From positions 290,904-354,903 of the forward strand of contig NSJX01000030.1 of assembly GCA_002286715.1 (NCBI GenBank): a stretch of DNA of 64,000 nt, written 5' to 3'. Of this stretch, positions 21,549 to 32,431 are shown piece after piece (the stretch's first letter is position 1; the number at the start of each line of letters is the position of its first letter). The notes under the pieces are model-generated. The model made no database searches and was not told the DNA's origin. It saw only the letters and a program-made list of their open reading frames with translations. Both the position numbers and the translations under genes were made by a program. This stretch comes from Dentipellis sp. KUC8613. Taxonomy: Eukaryota; Basidiomycota; Agaricomycetes; Russulales; Hericiaceae.

Positions 21549-22338
21549 CCCGGCCTGTCTGCGATCCCGGTCAGCCTTGGTCGTGCTTACGACTGGGCGA
21601 TTGTTCTCCTGGTGTCGTTGGCCCAGGGACATCATTTTCTCATTTCTTGTCCTTTCTTTTGCAAGTCTTTGTCTTGCTTTATTTTATGTCCATCTCCGCG
21701 ATGCGCATACTTTACGTTCACTTTTTTGTTTTCCTCATCTGCCCTTAGACTCGTCATAACTTCGCATTCGTGTCACGTCTACTTACTGTCGTCGGCATGC
21801 TCCCGCCTTCACCCTTCGCCGTTGTCGCCCCATCCACACTCGCGTGTCATACGCATGCGACGGCGCCTCTGTCAAAAGTTCTCTGTATATTTTTCTATCT
21901 TTTATCTTATGTTGCATACTCCTAGAAACAGTGCTCGTGTAATGTTACTACTCGAATGTCGACATGAATACAAATCTCGGACATCTTTTTACCTGTATTG
22001 CGCAGCGTGTGTTGTGTCCGTTGGACTGTGCCTGTGCTTATCCAGAGCTTGATCAATGCATGATGTGCAGCAGGCGGTCGCAGCAGCGCCACCCGCGGGC
22101 ATGGGGGCACTGCAGCCGACGCGCACCGACGCGCGATCCTCAGGAGCTCGCGAATCTTCCCACGGTGCCCAGCAAGGCAGCCAACCACTCCAAGTCTCGG
22201 TTATCCCTTCAAGTCGTCTTCCGAGGCCCGTCCTGCCCGCTCTTCACGCCTCCGGCCCCTCTTCGAGCACTTAGCTGCTGCTCTAGGCACTCAATTCCCC
22301 GCGACACCTCCCAAGACACTCTTTGAGTATAGCCAGCC
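21549..22338. other. Intergenic, kinase 3' side and SSO1 promoter
   Basis: 790 bp of pyrimidine-rich sequence. It has short T-rich tracts just after the kinase stop that suit a 3' untranslated region. No gene was seen. Confidence 0.5.
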
Positions 22339-23661
22339 ATGGCGAGGGATCGGCTCGCAGCTATGCGTGTACGCCGCTTCACTTTGGTCTTTACGGGTTG
22401 ATTCTCATCCACTGCGCAGGCGCAACGGCAGGGCACTGGCCCGCAGAGCCCGACAAGTCCTATTGAGATGGCGGGCCTGCAGAGCCAGGACCGCATAACG
22501 AATGGGAACGGGGCTGGCTCGACACCAAGTTCGGATCCTATGGCGGCTTTCTACTCAGAGGTACGCGCGCACGCCTCCCCAATTCTTGTCCTGCATATGC
22601 AAACATGCCCTGCAGATCAACGGCATCCTGGACACGATCCGCCAGTTCGAGGACAACGTCTCGCGGATATCGGACCTGCACTCGCGGACGCTCAACACGA
22701 TGGACGATGCGCTGTCGCAGCAGAACCACGCCGTGCTGGACGAGCTCGTCGCGGACACGCGGAATATCAGCAACCAGCTGAAGACACGCATCCAGGACCT
22801 TGAGAAGCAGCCTGCGCCGCCCGGCCAGGACGCGCGGATACGCAAGAACCAGGTACGGCTGACGCCGCGGCGCCTACGTCCGCGTGGTCGTACTGACTCC
22901 CATTTGTCTGACCATTGCAGACCTCACTGGTCAAGACAAAGTTCCTCGAGGCGTTGCAGAGCTACCAGCAGGTAGAGCAGCAGTATCGCGCGAAGTACAA
23001 GCAGCGCGTTGAGCGACAGTTCAAGATCGGTGCGCAGTTTCTGTGTTCTCGTGGTAATAGATGCTCACCTTGGTGCAGTGAAACCTGACGCTACACCGGA
23101 TGAGGTTGCGGCTGTCGTGAATGATGAAAGTGGGGCGGGTAGCCAGCTATTCTCTCAGGCAGTAAGTGGAGAACCTGCGCACTCTTTCTGCTCCTGAACG
23201 CCCCGCCGCCGCAGTTAATGTCGTCCACTCGCTATGGAGAGTCAAGAGCGGCATACCGTGAAGTGCAAGAACGGCATGAGGATATCCGCAAAATCGAGCA
23301 CACGCTCGCAGAGCTGGCGCAAATCTTCAACGACGTTTGTGGCCGCGAGTTTTGCTTCCGCGATCCGTGTTGATGTCTTTCTAGATGAACCTCTTGGTTG
23401 TTCAACAAGACGACACTATCAACGCCATTGAGGCGTCGGCAGGTCAAGTAGAGCATGATACGGAAGCGGGGTATGTTATCATCGTGCCAACGCCATGTTA
23501 CCTCGCTGATATCGCTTATGCGCAGCCTGGGACATACCGAAAAAGCAGTCAAATCTGCGCGAGCCGCGCGCCGAAAACGATGGATCTGCTTCTTCCTGTT
23601 CCTCACCATCCTTGCCATCATTGGCATTATCGTCGGTGTCACCATCGGAACAAGGAAGTAG
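22339..23661 (+). CDS. SSO1: Plasma-membrane syntaxin (t-SNARE), Sso1-like
   Basis: Qa-SNARE that pairs with Sec9 and Snc-type SNAREs to fuse secretory vesicles with the plasma membrane. Eight exons: 22339-22368, 22420-22560, 22616-22852, 22921-23029, 23079-23161, 23215-23334, 23385-23470, 23526-23661; 313 aa. An N-terminal Habc bundle covers about 60-190 (INGILDTIRQFEDNVSRI, then TSLVKTKFLEALQSYQQVEQ). The SNARE motif covers about 225-285 (REVQERHEDIRKIEHTLAEL, then MNLLVVQQDDTINAIEASAG, with the central glutamine). A basic stretch ARRKR precedes a C-terminal membrane anchor (FFLFLTILAIIGIIVGVTIG), leaving almost no lumenal tail. The first coding exon is only 30 nt. Confidence 0.93.
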
Positions 23662-24055
23662 TCATGGTGGGGTTCCCGCTGTTGGAGACCCAGATTTATT
23701 CCTTCGTTGTTTAATTATTGTGGGACGGTTCACTGTGTTTCGACTAGCTGTTATGACCCTTACGCGCTTTTAATTGTTGCTTCCTCTTGGCTTAAGTCCT
23801 CATGTCACGAACTTATTTTCACTACATTATGTATTTGCTTGAGACGGTGGAACGCGGTGTGTTGTTGAGTAGGATGTGCAGTTCTGCCAGTGGAACGAGA
23901 GCATGATGCCGCGTAAGTCGGTTTGCGTCATCCGGTCCGTGGTGAGTCTTGAGTAAGTCGGTGCCGGTCAACCGCGCACGAACGGAGAAACGTCACGCTG
24001 AGCCTCTGTTCCATTTGAGAGCGTCCTCCTCCCCTCCCTCCCTCCACCCACCACC
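23662..24055. other. Intergenic, SSO1 3' side and PIS1 promoter
   Basis: 394 bp, no gene seen. T-rich sequence after the SSO1 stop suits a 3' end. A C/T-rich tract lies directly before the PIS1 start, which has a good context (CCACCATGGC). Confidence 0.5.
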
Positions 24056-25040
24056 ATGGCAGGCAAATCCTCAGTCACACGCAGGACAAAGGCCTCCGTC
24101 GAGGTCGTCGACCCCAAGCATGCTGTCGATCTTGCCACGGCACAGTCATACTCGGAGAATGTTTTCTTATTTGTGCCCAATCTTATCGGTACGTGTACTT
24201 GCTTGCAGTCATCCCAGCAATGTTCCCTGACGTGCGTCGTGTAGGATACACTCGTATAATCTTGGCTGGAGTCGCGCTGCACTATATGAGCTACCATCCG
24301 AAATACTGTACTCTCGCCTACGCCATCTCGTGTCTCCTAGATGCCGTGGATGGACAGGCTGCGCGCGCTCTTGGCCAGACATCAAAATTCGGAGCTGTTC
24401 TGGACATGGTCACGGACAGGTGAGCCAATTCTGCCATTGAGCTGTGGCGCTGGACTCATCCGTGATGAAGGTGCACCACGTCCTGCCTCCTATGCTACCT
24501 ATCATCCGCATACCCGGATTATGCCCTCGTTTTCCAAGCCCTCATTTCTCTGGATTTCGCAAGTCACTATATGCATATGTATAGGTAATGCTCAGGCTCT
24601 TGACAGTTGTATACGCGCCCATCTCACTACGAAGCCATAGCTCTCTCGTCACTGGGTCCCGAAGTCATAAGCTGGTCACCAGCGATGTCAGTCGTATTCT
24701 GTGGTTGTACTACAACGACTCTGTAAGTGGATCTCCCATCATCTCCGGGGTCAGTGCTGATGGAGTCTATCAGCGAACTCTGTTTATCATGTGTGCAGGC
24801 AACGAGATGTTTTTCCTCGCATTGTATCTCATGAAATGGGTTCATACACCCTTCGCCGTGGACATCCCCCTCCTGAAGGGGCTGACGTGGCCCCAACTCA
24901 TTGCTATCCCCACCTTCTTCATCTGCGCGGCCAAGAACGTGATTAATGTTGTGCAGCTATGGAAGGCGTCGAAGATTCTCGTAGGTGTGGATCTAGCCGA
25001 ACGGAGACAGGCACGCGAGGAGAAAGCGAGGGCTTCATGA
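24056..25040 (+). CDS. PIS1: Phosphatidylinositol synthase (CDP-DAG-inositol transferase)
   Basis: Integral ER enzyme that joins CDP-diacylglycerol and myo-inositol to phosphatidylinositol. Five exons: 24056-24188, 24245-24419, 24471-24584, 24635-24722, 24774-25040; 258 aa, a usual size. The CDP-alcohol phosphotransferase signature DG-x2-AR-x8-G-x3-D-x3-D is complete in DGQAARALGQTSKFGAVLDM followed by VTD (about residues 83-105). Several hydrophobic segments surround it, including ENVFLFVPNLIGYTRIILAG and, near the C-terminus, LIAIPTFFICAAKNVINVVQ. PIS1-typical SHYMHMYS and GSRSHK are present. The tail is charged (ERRQAREEKARAS). CHO1, which uses the same CDP-DAG pool, lies about 5.5 kb downstream on the other strand. 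Confidence 0.95.
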
Positions 25041-25278
25041 TGGGTCTCAGCAGATAGGAGTGCATAACTTACTTAGTAGGAGCTGCCTAGGCTGTAATAT
25101 CTCGCGTATTTAGATGTTATTATTGCTGCGAAACGGAGACTGCGAGGGCGACTTGACTCTACCCTGGATTACGGCAGCGAGTGACTGAGTCGAAGCACAT
25201 GCGCGGCGCGCTTTTCGTGTTTTGAGTCTCTCTCATCATACTCCTCGCCGACGCAGGTCGACGACGTTCACGACGTGT

Positions 25279-28200
25279 ATGCGCTCTCAATTTCTCCTTC
25301 GAAGGACGCGGTTACCTCTCAAACCGTCTTCGTCGTCCTCTCGTGCTCTTCTGTCGTATTCTGGTCCTGCTCGTTATCCCAGGAAGGAGAACGCTGACAA
25401 GCCCAGTCGCGCGTACAGAAGATCTTCGTCCACGACCTCCCCACCCGTTTCCAATCCCAATCCTTCTCCTTCTGAACCCAATAATGAAGGACCTTCTGGG
25501 ACACCCGAGGAGCCGAGCAAGCCCAAGGACAGAAACAAGGATGCCGCGGTAGAGTCCAAAGCAGCTGACACTGCACCCAAACTTCCCGATGGTCTCCGTA
25601 TCCTTTGGACGTCCGAGTCTATAGATCCACCATCAGATCCATCTGCTCTCCCACCCACAGAGATATTTGACGAGGTTTTGAACAACCTGTACGTTACCTT
25701 GCACCCTCAGACTCAGAATAGGGCTGCATACACGACGCCTTCCGGACCTCCCGTGGAGCCTACCCTGGCTCTGTACTGCCCCATTGAAGGCGGTGACTAT
25801 ATCATCGATGCTACTGTTCGTGAACTAGCGCGTCAGACAGGCTCTGATGTCGTGGTGCTTGATGCAGTTCACCTCGCAGCAGGAGAGTGGGGTCAATTTG
25901 GTCATGGTGCGCATCCTACCCCACCCATCAATTCCCTCAGCTGACGCATGTTCCATTTCCAGCTGCAACAGCCCTAGACCTTCCCAAGAACCCTTTGCAT
26001 TTCCCTCTTCCTCATCAGTCTAAACCACGATCCCCGTCGTGGGAGGACGACGACGATGACATGCCGTCCATGTCAAGCGGGCGGCAGATGACATTGCATG
26101 TCATGGCACCCATGCTCTCGAGCAAAACACCCAGCGCTCCTTCGCGGAGTACTACAACGAAGGCACGAACCTTTTTCGACCAGGTCATCAACATCGCTTC
26201 ACCGGACACCGCCAATGCATCGTCAATACGAAAGCCGCGACTGATCTATATTCGGGATTTCAATACGCTTGCTTCCACATCTGCTTCATGGTACGCGCCG
26301 CTGCTGGCTGCTGTACGTCAACGGCGCCAGGGTCCTCTGGCCCGGCCGACTTCACCAGTGATATCCCCGACCACTATTATCTTCGGCATCACGCCCTCCA
26401 TTACCCCTCCAACGTCCTCCTCATCGTCTTCAGGTTCAGGCCTCTCGTCTTCGATGAACTACCTCGTGAGTCGGCCAAACAGCTCGAAGAAGAAGTCGAC
26501 AAAGTCGGAATGGATTGAAGACGAGTTCTCGGAGAAGGCGCGTGAGCGGCGCCTGCGCGAGCGGCTGCATAAGTGGGAGCGCGGGGATGCGAAGCTGTTC
26601 GAGGACCTCCCCAAGCTCTCGCTGGCCCCGGAGCCCTCTGAGAACAGCGGCCCTTCCGGCGTCGTGGTCATCGGCCCTTCTGGTGGGATGCCGGGTGGCC
26701 TTCCGTTCTCGCTGAACTCTATGATGAAGGAACAGGCGTCTCTACGAAAGAGCCCGACGGATCCGGAGGACTCAACTGTGCCGTTCTTCCGCACGTCGGT
26801 CGTGGTGCCTGCTGTGCGGTCCTCTGTCGATGAGCGGTCATGCCGCACTGCGCGACGGCAGGAAATCAACGAGTTGACGATGAGGATGGGTGTTGGTACG
26901 GTAGGTGGTGCGATTGAAGGAGGAGTGCCACCGCATCCTGCTGTTGCTTCGTCAGAAGGACAAGCGGCCGAACAGGGCGAAGGTAAAGAAGCACCCGAGG
27001 AGGCTGTTGACATGTGGGAGGAGTGGGGCAAGCGGGTCGAGTCGTGGCCTGTCGTGAGGCAGATCGCTGACCAGGCCGTCGGAAGTGTCGTCTTCGACAA
27101 GTCCTCGTCTGGTGAACTGCACAAGTCGTCCTCTCTAGAGCCGGTACATATCTCTTGGGATGTTGTGCGGCGTTCATGGGCGGCACAGCAGGCATCTCGT
27201 GATATTCGGCGGGCTTGGATGAAGAAGTCGCTTCTGAGCCTAGCGAAAGAGCATAAAGAGGACGAGGACGAGACGAAGGAGGATGAAGAGGAGGAGGATG
27301 AGATCGTGGAGCGCGTCAAAAACGACCCAGATCTCAAGTCCCATGAAATGGACCTCCTTGGCTCCATCGTTGACTCGGGTACGTGCCTATCTTCGACTTT
27401 CATCTATGTATCTAATTTAGATATGCTTGTAGCGTCGATGCCAACCTCCTTCGACCAAGTCCACCTTTCGCCTCACACCATTGACTCTATTCGAACAATA
27501 GTTTCACTGCCTCTTCTCCATCCGTCAGCGTTCAAGCATGGCATACTCAAAAATCATGGTATGACTGGGTGCTTGCTCTTTGGACCACCAGGTACCGGGA
27601 AGACACTTGTGGTCCGTGCCCTGGCCAAGGAAGCAGGATGCCGCATGCTCGCTATCGCTCCTTCCGACGTGATGGATATGGTACGCCAATCTCAATCTCA
27701 ATCTGCTGCCGAATAACTTATTCAACGTGTACTCTGTAGTACGTTGGCGAAGGCGAAAAGCTGGTCCGGGCCGTATTCTCCTTGGCTCGCCGCCTTGCCC
27801 CTTGTGTTGTCTTCATAGACGAGATCGATGCGTTGTTCGGTGCTCGCTCGTCAGGTCCTCAATCCGGTGGCGCGATGGCCCATAGAAGCATCATCACTGA
27901 ATTCATGCAGGAGATGGACGGGTTGAAAACGTCGCGGGAAGACAACATCATTGTTATTGGCGCAACGAACAGGCCCTTCGACCTTGACGATGCCGTTCTC
28001 CGCCGACTTCCTCGACGACTGCTCATTGATCTCCCTGGTGAAAAGGAGCGGGAAGGTATACTACATGATTTTCGCGCGAACGTCCGATTCTGATTGTTGT
28101 GCAGAAATCCTGAAGATTTTGCTGCGGGACGAGGTCCTCGCGCCAGATGTTGACTACAAGGATCTGGCAAAGAAGACCGAGACCTTCTCAGGTTCAGATT

Positions 28201-28732
28201 TGAAACGTAGGTGTCCTATTCTTATGACAAAATAGTCACACTGAATAAGAGCAATGGGCTTTTAGATTTATGTGTCTCTGCTGCGCTTGACGCGGTGAAG
28301 GAGCACGTCGAAGTACCCTGGGCATCGTCCTCGGCAGAAGCCGCTGCGCAAGCAGCTCCTAAGGAAACTGAGGCACAGGCGGTGTCTGGGGAACCCTCTA
28401 CAGAACCCGCCGTGACTGCAACCGCCGCACCCTCTGATAGTGTCGCCCAGCCATCGGAACCGGAAATCAAGCCCGTCCGTATGTTGCATCTCCGCAACTT
28501 TACGAAAGCCCTGAAGGAGATCACGCCATCGTCTTCTGAGTCACTGGGAAGTCTCGCTGACCTTCGCAAGTGGAATGAGGAGTTCGGCGAGGGACGGAAG
28601 AAGCGGAAAAAGCAGGTGTGGGGCAAGGACCGCTTTGGCTTCACAAACCACCTCGGCCAGGTCAACAACGATGCGAGAGTGTCGTCGGCTAGCCCGGCAG
28701 CCATAGGCCCAGATATATCAATAGGTCAATAG
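25279..28732 (+). CDS. Mitochondrial AAA ATPase, Msp1/ATAD-like domain
   Basis: Large AAA-family ATPase probably in mitochondria. Six exons: 25279-25906, 25963-27378, 27433-27680, 27740-28055, 28105-28206, 28266-28732; 1058 aa. The N-terminus MRSQFLLRRTRLPL followed by Ser/Arg-rich sequence looks like a matrix-targeting presequence. Residues ~60-690 have no domain I recognise but include an acidic run (about 660, EDEDETKEDEEEEDE). The single C-terminal AAA module is clear: HPSAFKHGILKNHGMTGCLL, Walker A GPPGTGKT, pore loop SDVMDMYVGEGEK, Walker B VVFIDEIDALFG, sensor GATNRPFDLD and arginine finger RRLPRRL. The lid is followed by ~160 residues ending in a basic patch. It resembles Msp1/spastin-type AAA domains; its exact role is unknown. 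Confidence 0.85.
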
Positions 28733-28801
28733 AGTATTTACGATACGTATACTAGTATTACAACGTGCTAATCAGTGGACTGTACTGTGTACCGGGATCG
28801 C

Positions 28802-30171
28802 TCAACGCCGTCGTCTGCCTCCTTTTTTCTTTGGAGCCGGCGCCTCTTCTTCCTCGTCTTCCTCGTCGATGTTCATTGGTTCCTCTGATTGAGCGGCACT
28901 GCGTACAAACCATGAGCCAGCAGTCACAATCAGAAAAAAAAATGCATGGTAATACGAACCTTTTCCTCGTGGATCGTCTGCGCTGCGTTTGTGTGGGCTG
29001 CGCCTCCTCATCCGTCTCCATAGCTTGACTCTCTTCTGGAGCCTCTTCCTCATCACTGCCCTCGACGGTACTCTTTCTGCGCACCCTGCGCCGGCCATCG
29101 TCTGCCCCAGCCGCATCCTCCCCGATTGGCCTCAGTCTCTTCGCGTTGGTGTCTTTGGCCCAGTCCTGGTTGCATGTCGGGCATTTAGTCTTCGTCTTTC
29201 GGTAAGCTTCAAAACAATGGTTGTGCAGCTGCGTGCCGCAGTTGTGTGTATAACACTTGACGCCGCGGGTGACAAACTGGACTCGGTGTTAGATAACGTG
29301 GACGCTGCTATGCATATTGATGAGGCATACCTCCAGACAGATGGTGCAATCCAGCATTTCGTCGGCGTATGTTGATCTCAGGTACGGCTGGAGCTCGAGA
29401 ATCGTACGGATGGAAAGGGAATAACGTCCTCGCCTGGAAATAGTGGTATCGTTCACGAAAATATTCGTAACTATGGGTCCAAGACACGCACTTGCTTTTG
29501 TACAGCCAGCCTTTTGCGACAAAGCTCGACAAGACGTTCTCCGCTTGCGTCTTGGTCATTGATGACTTCAGACCGTTCACTTCGCGCAGGGCTGCCAAAG
29601 ATGAGACAGAGTACGCGTGATTTGGGGCTAGCATGATTTGCTCAATCTGAAGCATGGATTGGGTGGGCAATGCTGCCGAAGATAGAGAGAGCGAACAGTG
29701 TGCTTACAAGTGCTTTGAAGTATGCGGTCTCTACCGGCGAATAGTCCGTCGCAATCTGGGCAACCTCATCGCCATTTCGATTGACCTAGGAGTAAATAAG
29801 AGTGCGCTCTATATAGTAGTCAGTGCCAGGCTGGGAGTCTTACCAGCGCGAACATCTCCCTTCCTGTTACCTCGTCGTGGAGACGTGCAAACTCAAGATC
29901 GAGCGGGTTTATGGACGTGTTAACTTTTGTGAGGAAATTGTCCCAAGAGTCTTGATCGTTAGCCCAAGGAATATCTAGCTCCTCATCTGAAGCTGCAGAA
30001 AAGAAAGTGACCAGGTAGGCGGTTGCTTCTTAGAGGATAAATTGTCGAGAGTTTACCTTGGACCGCTTCTACACATTTCTTCCATAGCACCTTGGCAAGG
30101 TCGACTGAGACGACGCGACGCGACAGGATTGATTGCAGAAAGAGTCTTGGGACATCATCTGTGGAGGGCAT
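28802..30171 (-). CDS. NSE1: SMC5/6 complex subunit NSE1 (RING-like E3)
   Basis: Subunit of the SMC5-SMC6 genome-stability complex, where Nse1 with Nse3 and Nse4 binds the SMC heads and carries a variant RING with ubiquitin-ligase activity. Exons (minus): 30171-30057, 29992-29844, 29785-29708, 29646-29492, 29433-29331, 29276-28960, 28898-28802; 337 aa. The N-terminal winged-helix region starts MPSTDDVPRLFLQSILSRRV and includes NPLDLEFARLHDEVTGREMF. The RING-like domain is put together over an intron: CTICLE, then VKCYTHNCGTQLHNHCFEAY and KCPTCNQDW (C4HC3-like). The C-terminal ~90 residues are acidic and end in the basic KKKGGRRRR, a likely nuclear signal. It is convergent with the AAA ATPase gene, 69 bp apart. 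Confidence 0.9.
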
Positions 30172-30506
30172 AGTGAAGTGTCAGAGGGCTAAGAGAAAGA
30201 AAGACGCGTGAAGGTCGCGGTAAGGAGGAAGGACGCGTCTTTCAATTGTAGCGCCCCAGTCACGCTACTTATTGGGCGCTTACAGTAAATGTGTGCGCCA
30301 CAGACGCGACTGATCATGAAAGGACTGACTCGGCATGCTGGTGCAAGCGTTTGAAAGCGGAGACTCGCGGCATCTTTTATGGATCGCTAGCTGTACCGTA
30401 TTTCTATCACAGACATATCGAGTCGTAAAGTAGGCATGTCCTGAACATTCTGTAGTAAAGTACTTGGTAGAATAGGATAGACTGTCCGTGCCAAACCCCT
30501 ATGCCT
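30172..30506. other. Intergenic between CHO1 and NSE1
   Basis: 335 bp separating two minus-strand genes; NSE1 promoter plus CHO1 3' end. No further gene seen. Confidence 0.5.
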
Positions 30507-31356
30507 TCACAACTTGCGCACACGTAGAGTTTTGCTCACCATCGCCGCTGCCCAGAAGCTAAACAAGAAGCTCACTAGATGGATCTCGCCACTCCCACCC
30601 TCGCTTCCCCAAAGCTGAATGACGCCGCCGGGGATGCCCTCTCTTCCTGCAATCCAGCCCTTCTGTGTCCAATACGACAGGAGAGCCACCAGCGCCAGAG
30701 ACGAAGGGATAGGCAGGCCCTCGAAGTAATGTGCCTTGCCGGTGGCGTCTTTGGGAACTAATGCGACTGTTGCGTTGAAACGAGCAAGGCGGGCAAGACC
30801 GCAGCATATGAACACGGCCAATGCTACTGTGTCGAGATGTGTTTGCAGGCCCACGGCAAATGCCAGAAATGCGGGAGCCACACCGAACGATACCTGAAGA
30901 TGACGTATTTCGGTGAGCGGATGCACATCTAGGTCAAATTCTGGGACGCACTAGGTCGGCCAACGAATCAAGCTCCTGGCCGAGCAAACTACTCGACTTC
31001 CTCCATCGCGCGACTTTTCCGTCCAGGAAGTCAAAGAAGAGGCCGGCAAGAGGAAACGCGAGGGCAAGTTTGAGGTAGGAGTCGTCGTTCGTTAACATAT
31101 ACCGGCCTGAGGAGAATATAGAGAATGAGCCGCAGACTCCGTTCATAATCGTGACCAAATCGGCTAGTCGAAAGTTTCTGTAGGCGAGTATGCATTAGAG
31201 ATATTCTGGCCGTTCACACATGGGGCAAAATAAGCGTTCTCGTGCACACCTGACTAGCGAGAAGTGGCCGTCAGTATCGTTATATTGCTGCAAGGCCGCC
31301 TCCTTGGCTTCTTCACTGGTCTGCCCGTTGGCATTGATTTTCCTTCTTTGGCTCAT
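30507..31356 (-). CDS. CHO1: Phosphatidylserine synthase (CDP-DAG-serine transferase)
   Basis: ER membrane enzyme making phosphatidylserine from CDP-diacylglycerol and serine, the fungal/bacterial route. Exons (minus): 31356-31250, 31177-30952, 30893-30507; 239 aa. The CDP-alcohol phosphotransferase signature is complete in [20 protein letters not shown] then LAD, followed by [18 protein letters not shown], as is typical of Cho1. Hydrophobic segments include [36 protein letters not shown] and the last [23 protein letters not shown]1-like [19 protein letters not shown] is present. A longer start at 31449 in the same frame would add 31 residues; 31356 is preferred because [11 protein letters not shown] looks like a cytosolic N-terminus. 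Confidence 0.94.
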
Positions 31357-31772
31357 GGATGTTGGGCGTGGTCGTGAAAGAAAGAGGTGGCAGTGAGGAA
31401 GAGGGACGGCGGGCAGTGGTGCAGCACCGAGGCCCCAGAGCGCATGCACTATAACGGCGTCAGCGTTAGGTAAGCGGCATTAGACTCCGACGCATCGTCC
31501 GCGTTCGCGTTTCTTCACTTTTCTGCGTCCAACCAACATGTTCACCACTATCTGAATTCTATCTCGTACTGCCTGACACGGACTGAATCATTATCCTCAA
31601 GAAAAACCAAGTGCAACATACTACTTCAAGATCTATCAAGTACCAGAATCAGCTAAACCCAACCGCCTGTCCCAGTCCTTGACGACCCCAACTCAGTGCC
31701 CCAGTAGACCGTCTGAATCCTTCAAACATCACATCAATAGCAAGACATGTTCCGTCAACTATCAATGTGTGA
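31357..31772. other. Intergenic, CHO1 promoter side
   Basis: 416 bp between the CHO1 start and the stop of the small orphan gene. No additional gene and no clear UAS-INO-type motif was seen by eye. Confidence 0.45.
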
Positions 31773-32338
31773 CTACAAAACGGGGCTTTTGAAAGATGAC
31801 GCGAATCTTGTCCAACGCGCGATCGAAGCTATGGGTGAACTGCTGCAAGTATAGTCATCAATGAAGTGCGTCCAGAGACCGAGATCAATACTCGCCGAAA
31901 GAGCGAACCCCATATTGAAGATTTTACTGTATCCAACGTTTCCGTTTGATATCGGCATGCTTGCCTGCGCGTCAGTCACGCTAGAAGTCGACGACGCTGG
32001 ACTTGAAACAAACTGCGCGACACGTCAATAATCCAGCCAGTGATACATCAGAACTTCAAGGGCATACCGAATCCAAAGAACACCACTCGTCGTCTCTTTC
32101 GTAGTCGAACGCAAATGCTGGCAAGACAGGCTGCGTCGAATTGTCAGAAGAAGATACATATCAGCCTTGGACGTGGAACTCGCTGTCTCACCCCATGCAA
32201 CTGGTAGACACTGTCCAGCGACGATGGTTCCTGAACTCTCAACGAAGGCCAGAAGAGATAGACCTCGTAGTCATCGTCAACATCATCGGGCCACGGGGTA
32301 GAGGGAAACGCGTGCTCGTTTGGCAAATACTCGTGCAT
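31773..32338 (-). CDS. Small orphan protein, unknown function
   Basis: Predicted 149-aa protein that I do not recognise. Exons (minus): 32338-32192, 32130-32068, 32012-31773; the two introns (61 and 55 nt) are canonical and phase 0. The N-terminal half is acidic and rich in aromatic residues (PDDVDDDYEVYLFWPSLRVQ, then FAFDYERDDEWCSLDS). The second half is Ser-rich. There is no signal peptide or membrane segment. Support for a real gene comes from the in-phase splicing and a TATA-like box about 85 bp upstream. The 3' end is uncertain: another reading near the end (FTHSFDRALDKIRVIF, stop about 31757) also looks protein-like, but I found no splice pair that reaches it in phase. Confidence 0.5.
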
Positions 32339-32423
32339 GGACTCTCAAGCTCAAGGGCGTGTGGATCTCCAAGTGGGGTGTATGGAAGCAAGACCGCAAC
32401 CGTTTAGCGAGGAAAATCAGGGG

Positions 32424-32431
32424 TTTATATA
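32424..32431 (-). promoter_or_regulatory. TATA-like box of the orphan gene
   Basis: Reads TATATAAA on the minus strand, 85-93 bp before the predicted ATG at 32338. Found by eye; no transcript data. Confidence 0.4.

Noticed and set aside
26459..27403. 314-codon open frame antisense to the AAA ATPase
   Set aside because: Ser/Arg-rich mirror of an acidic, C-ending coding region; no independent evidence.
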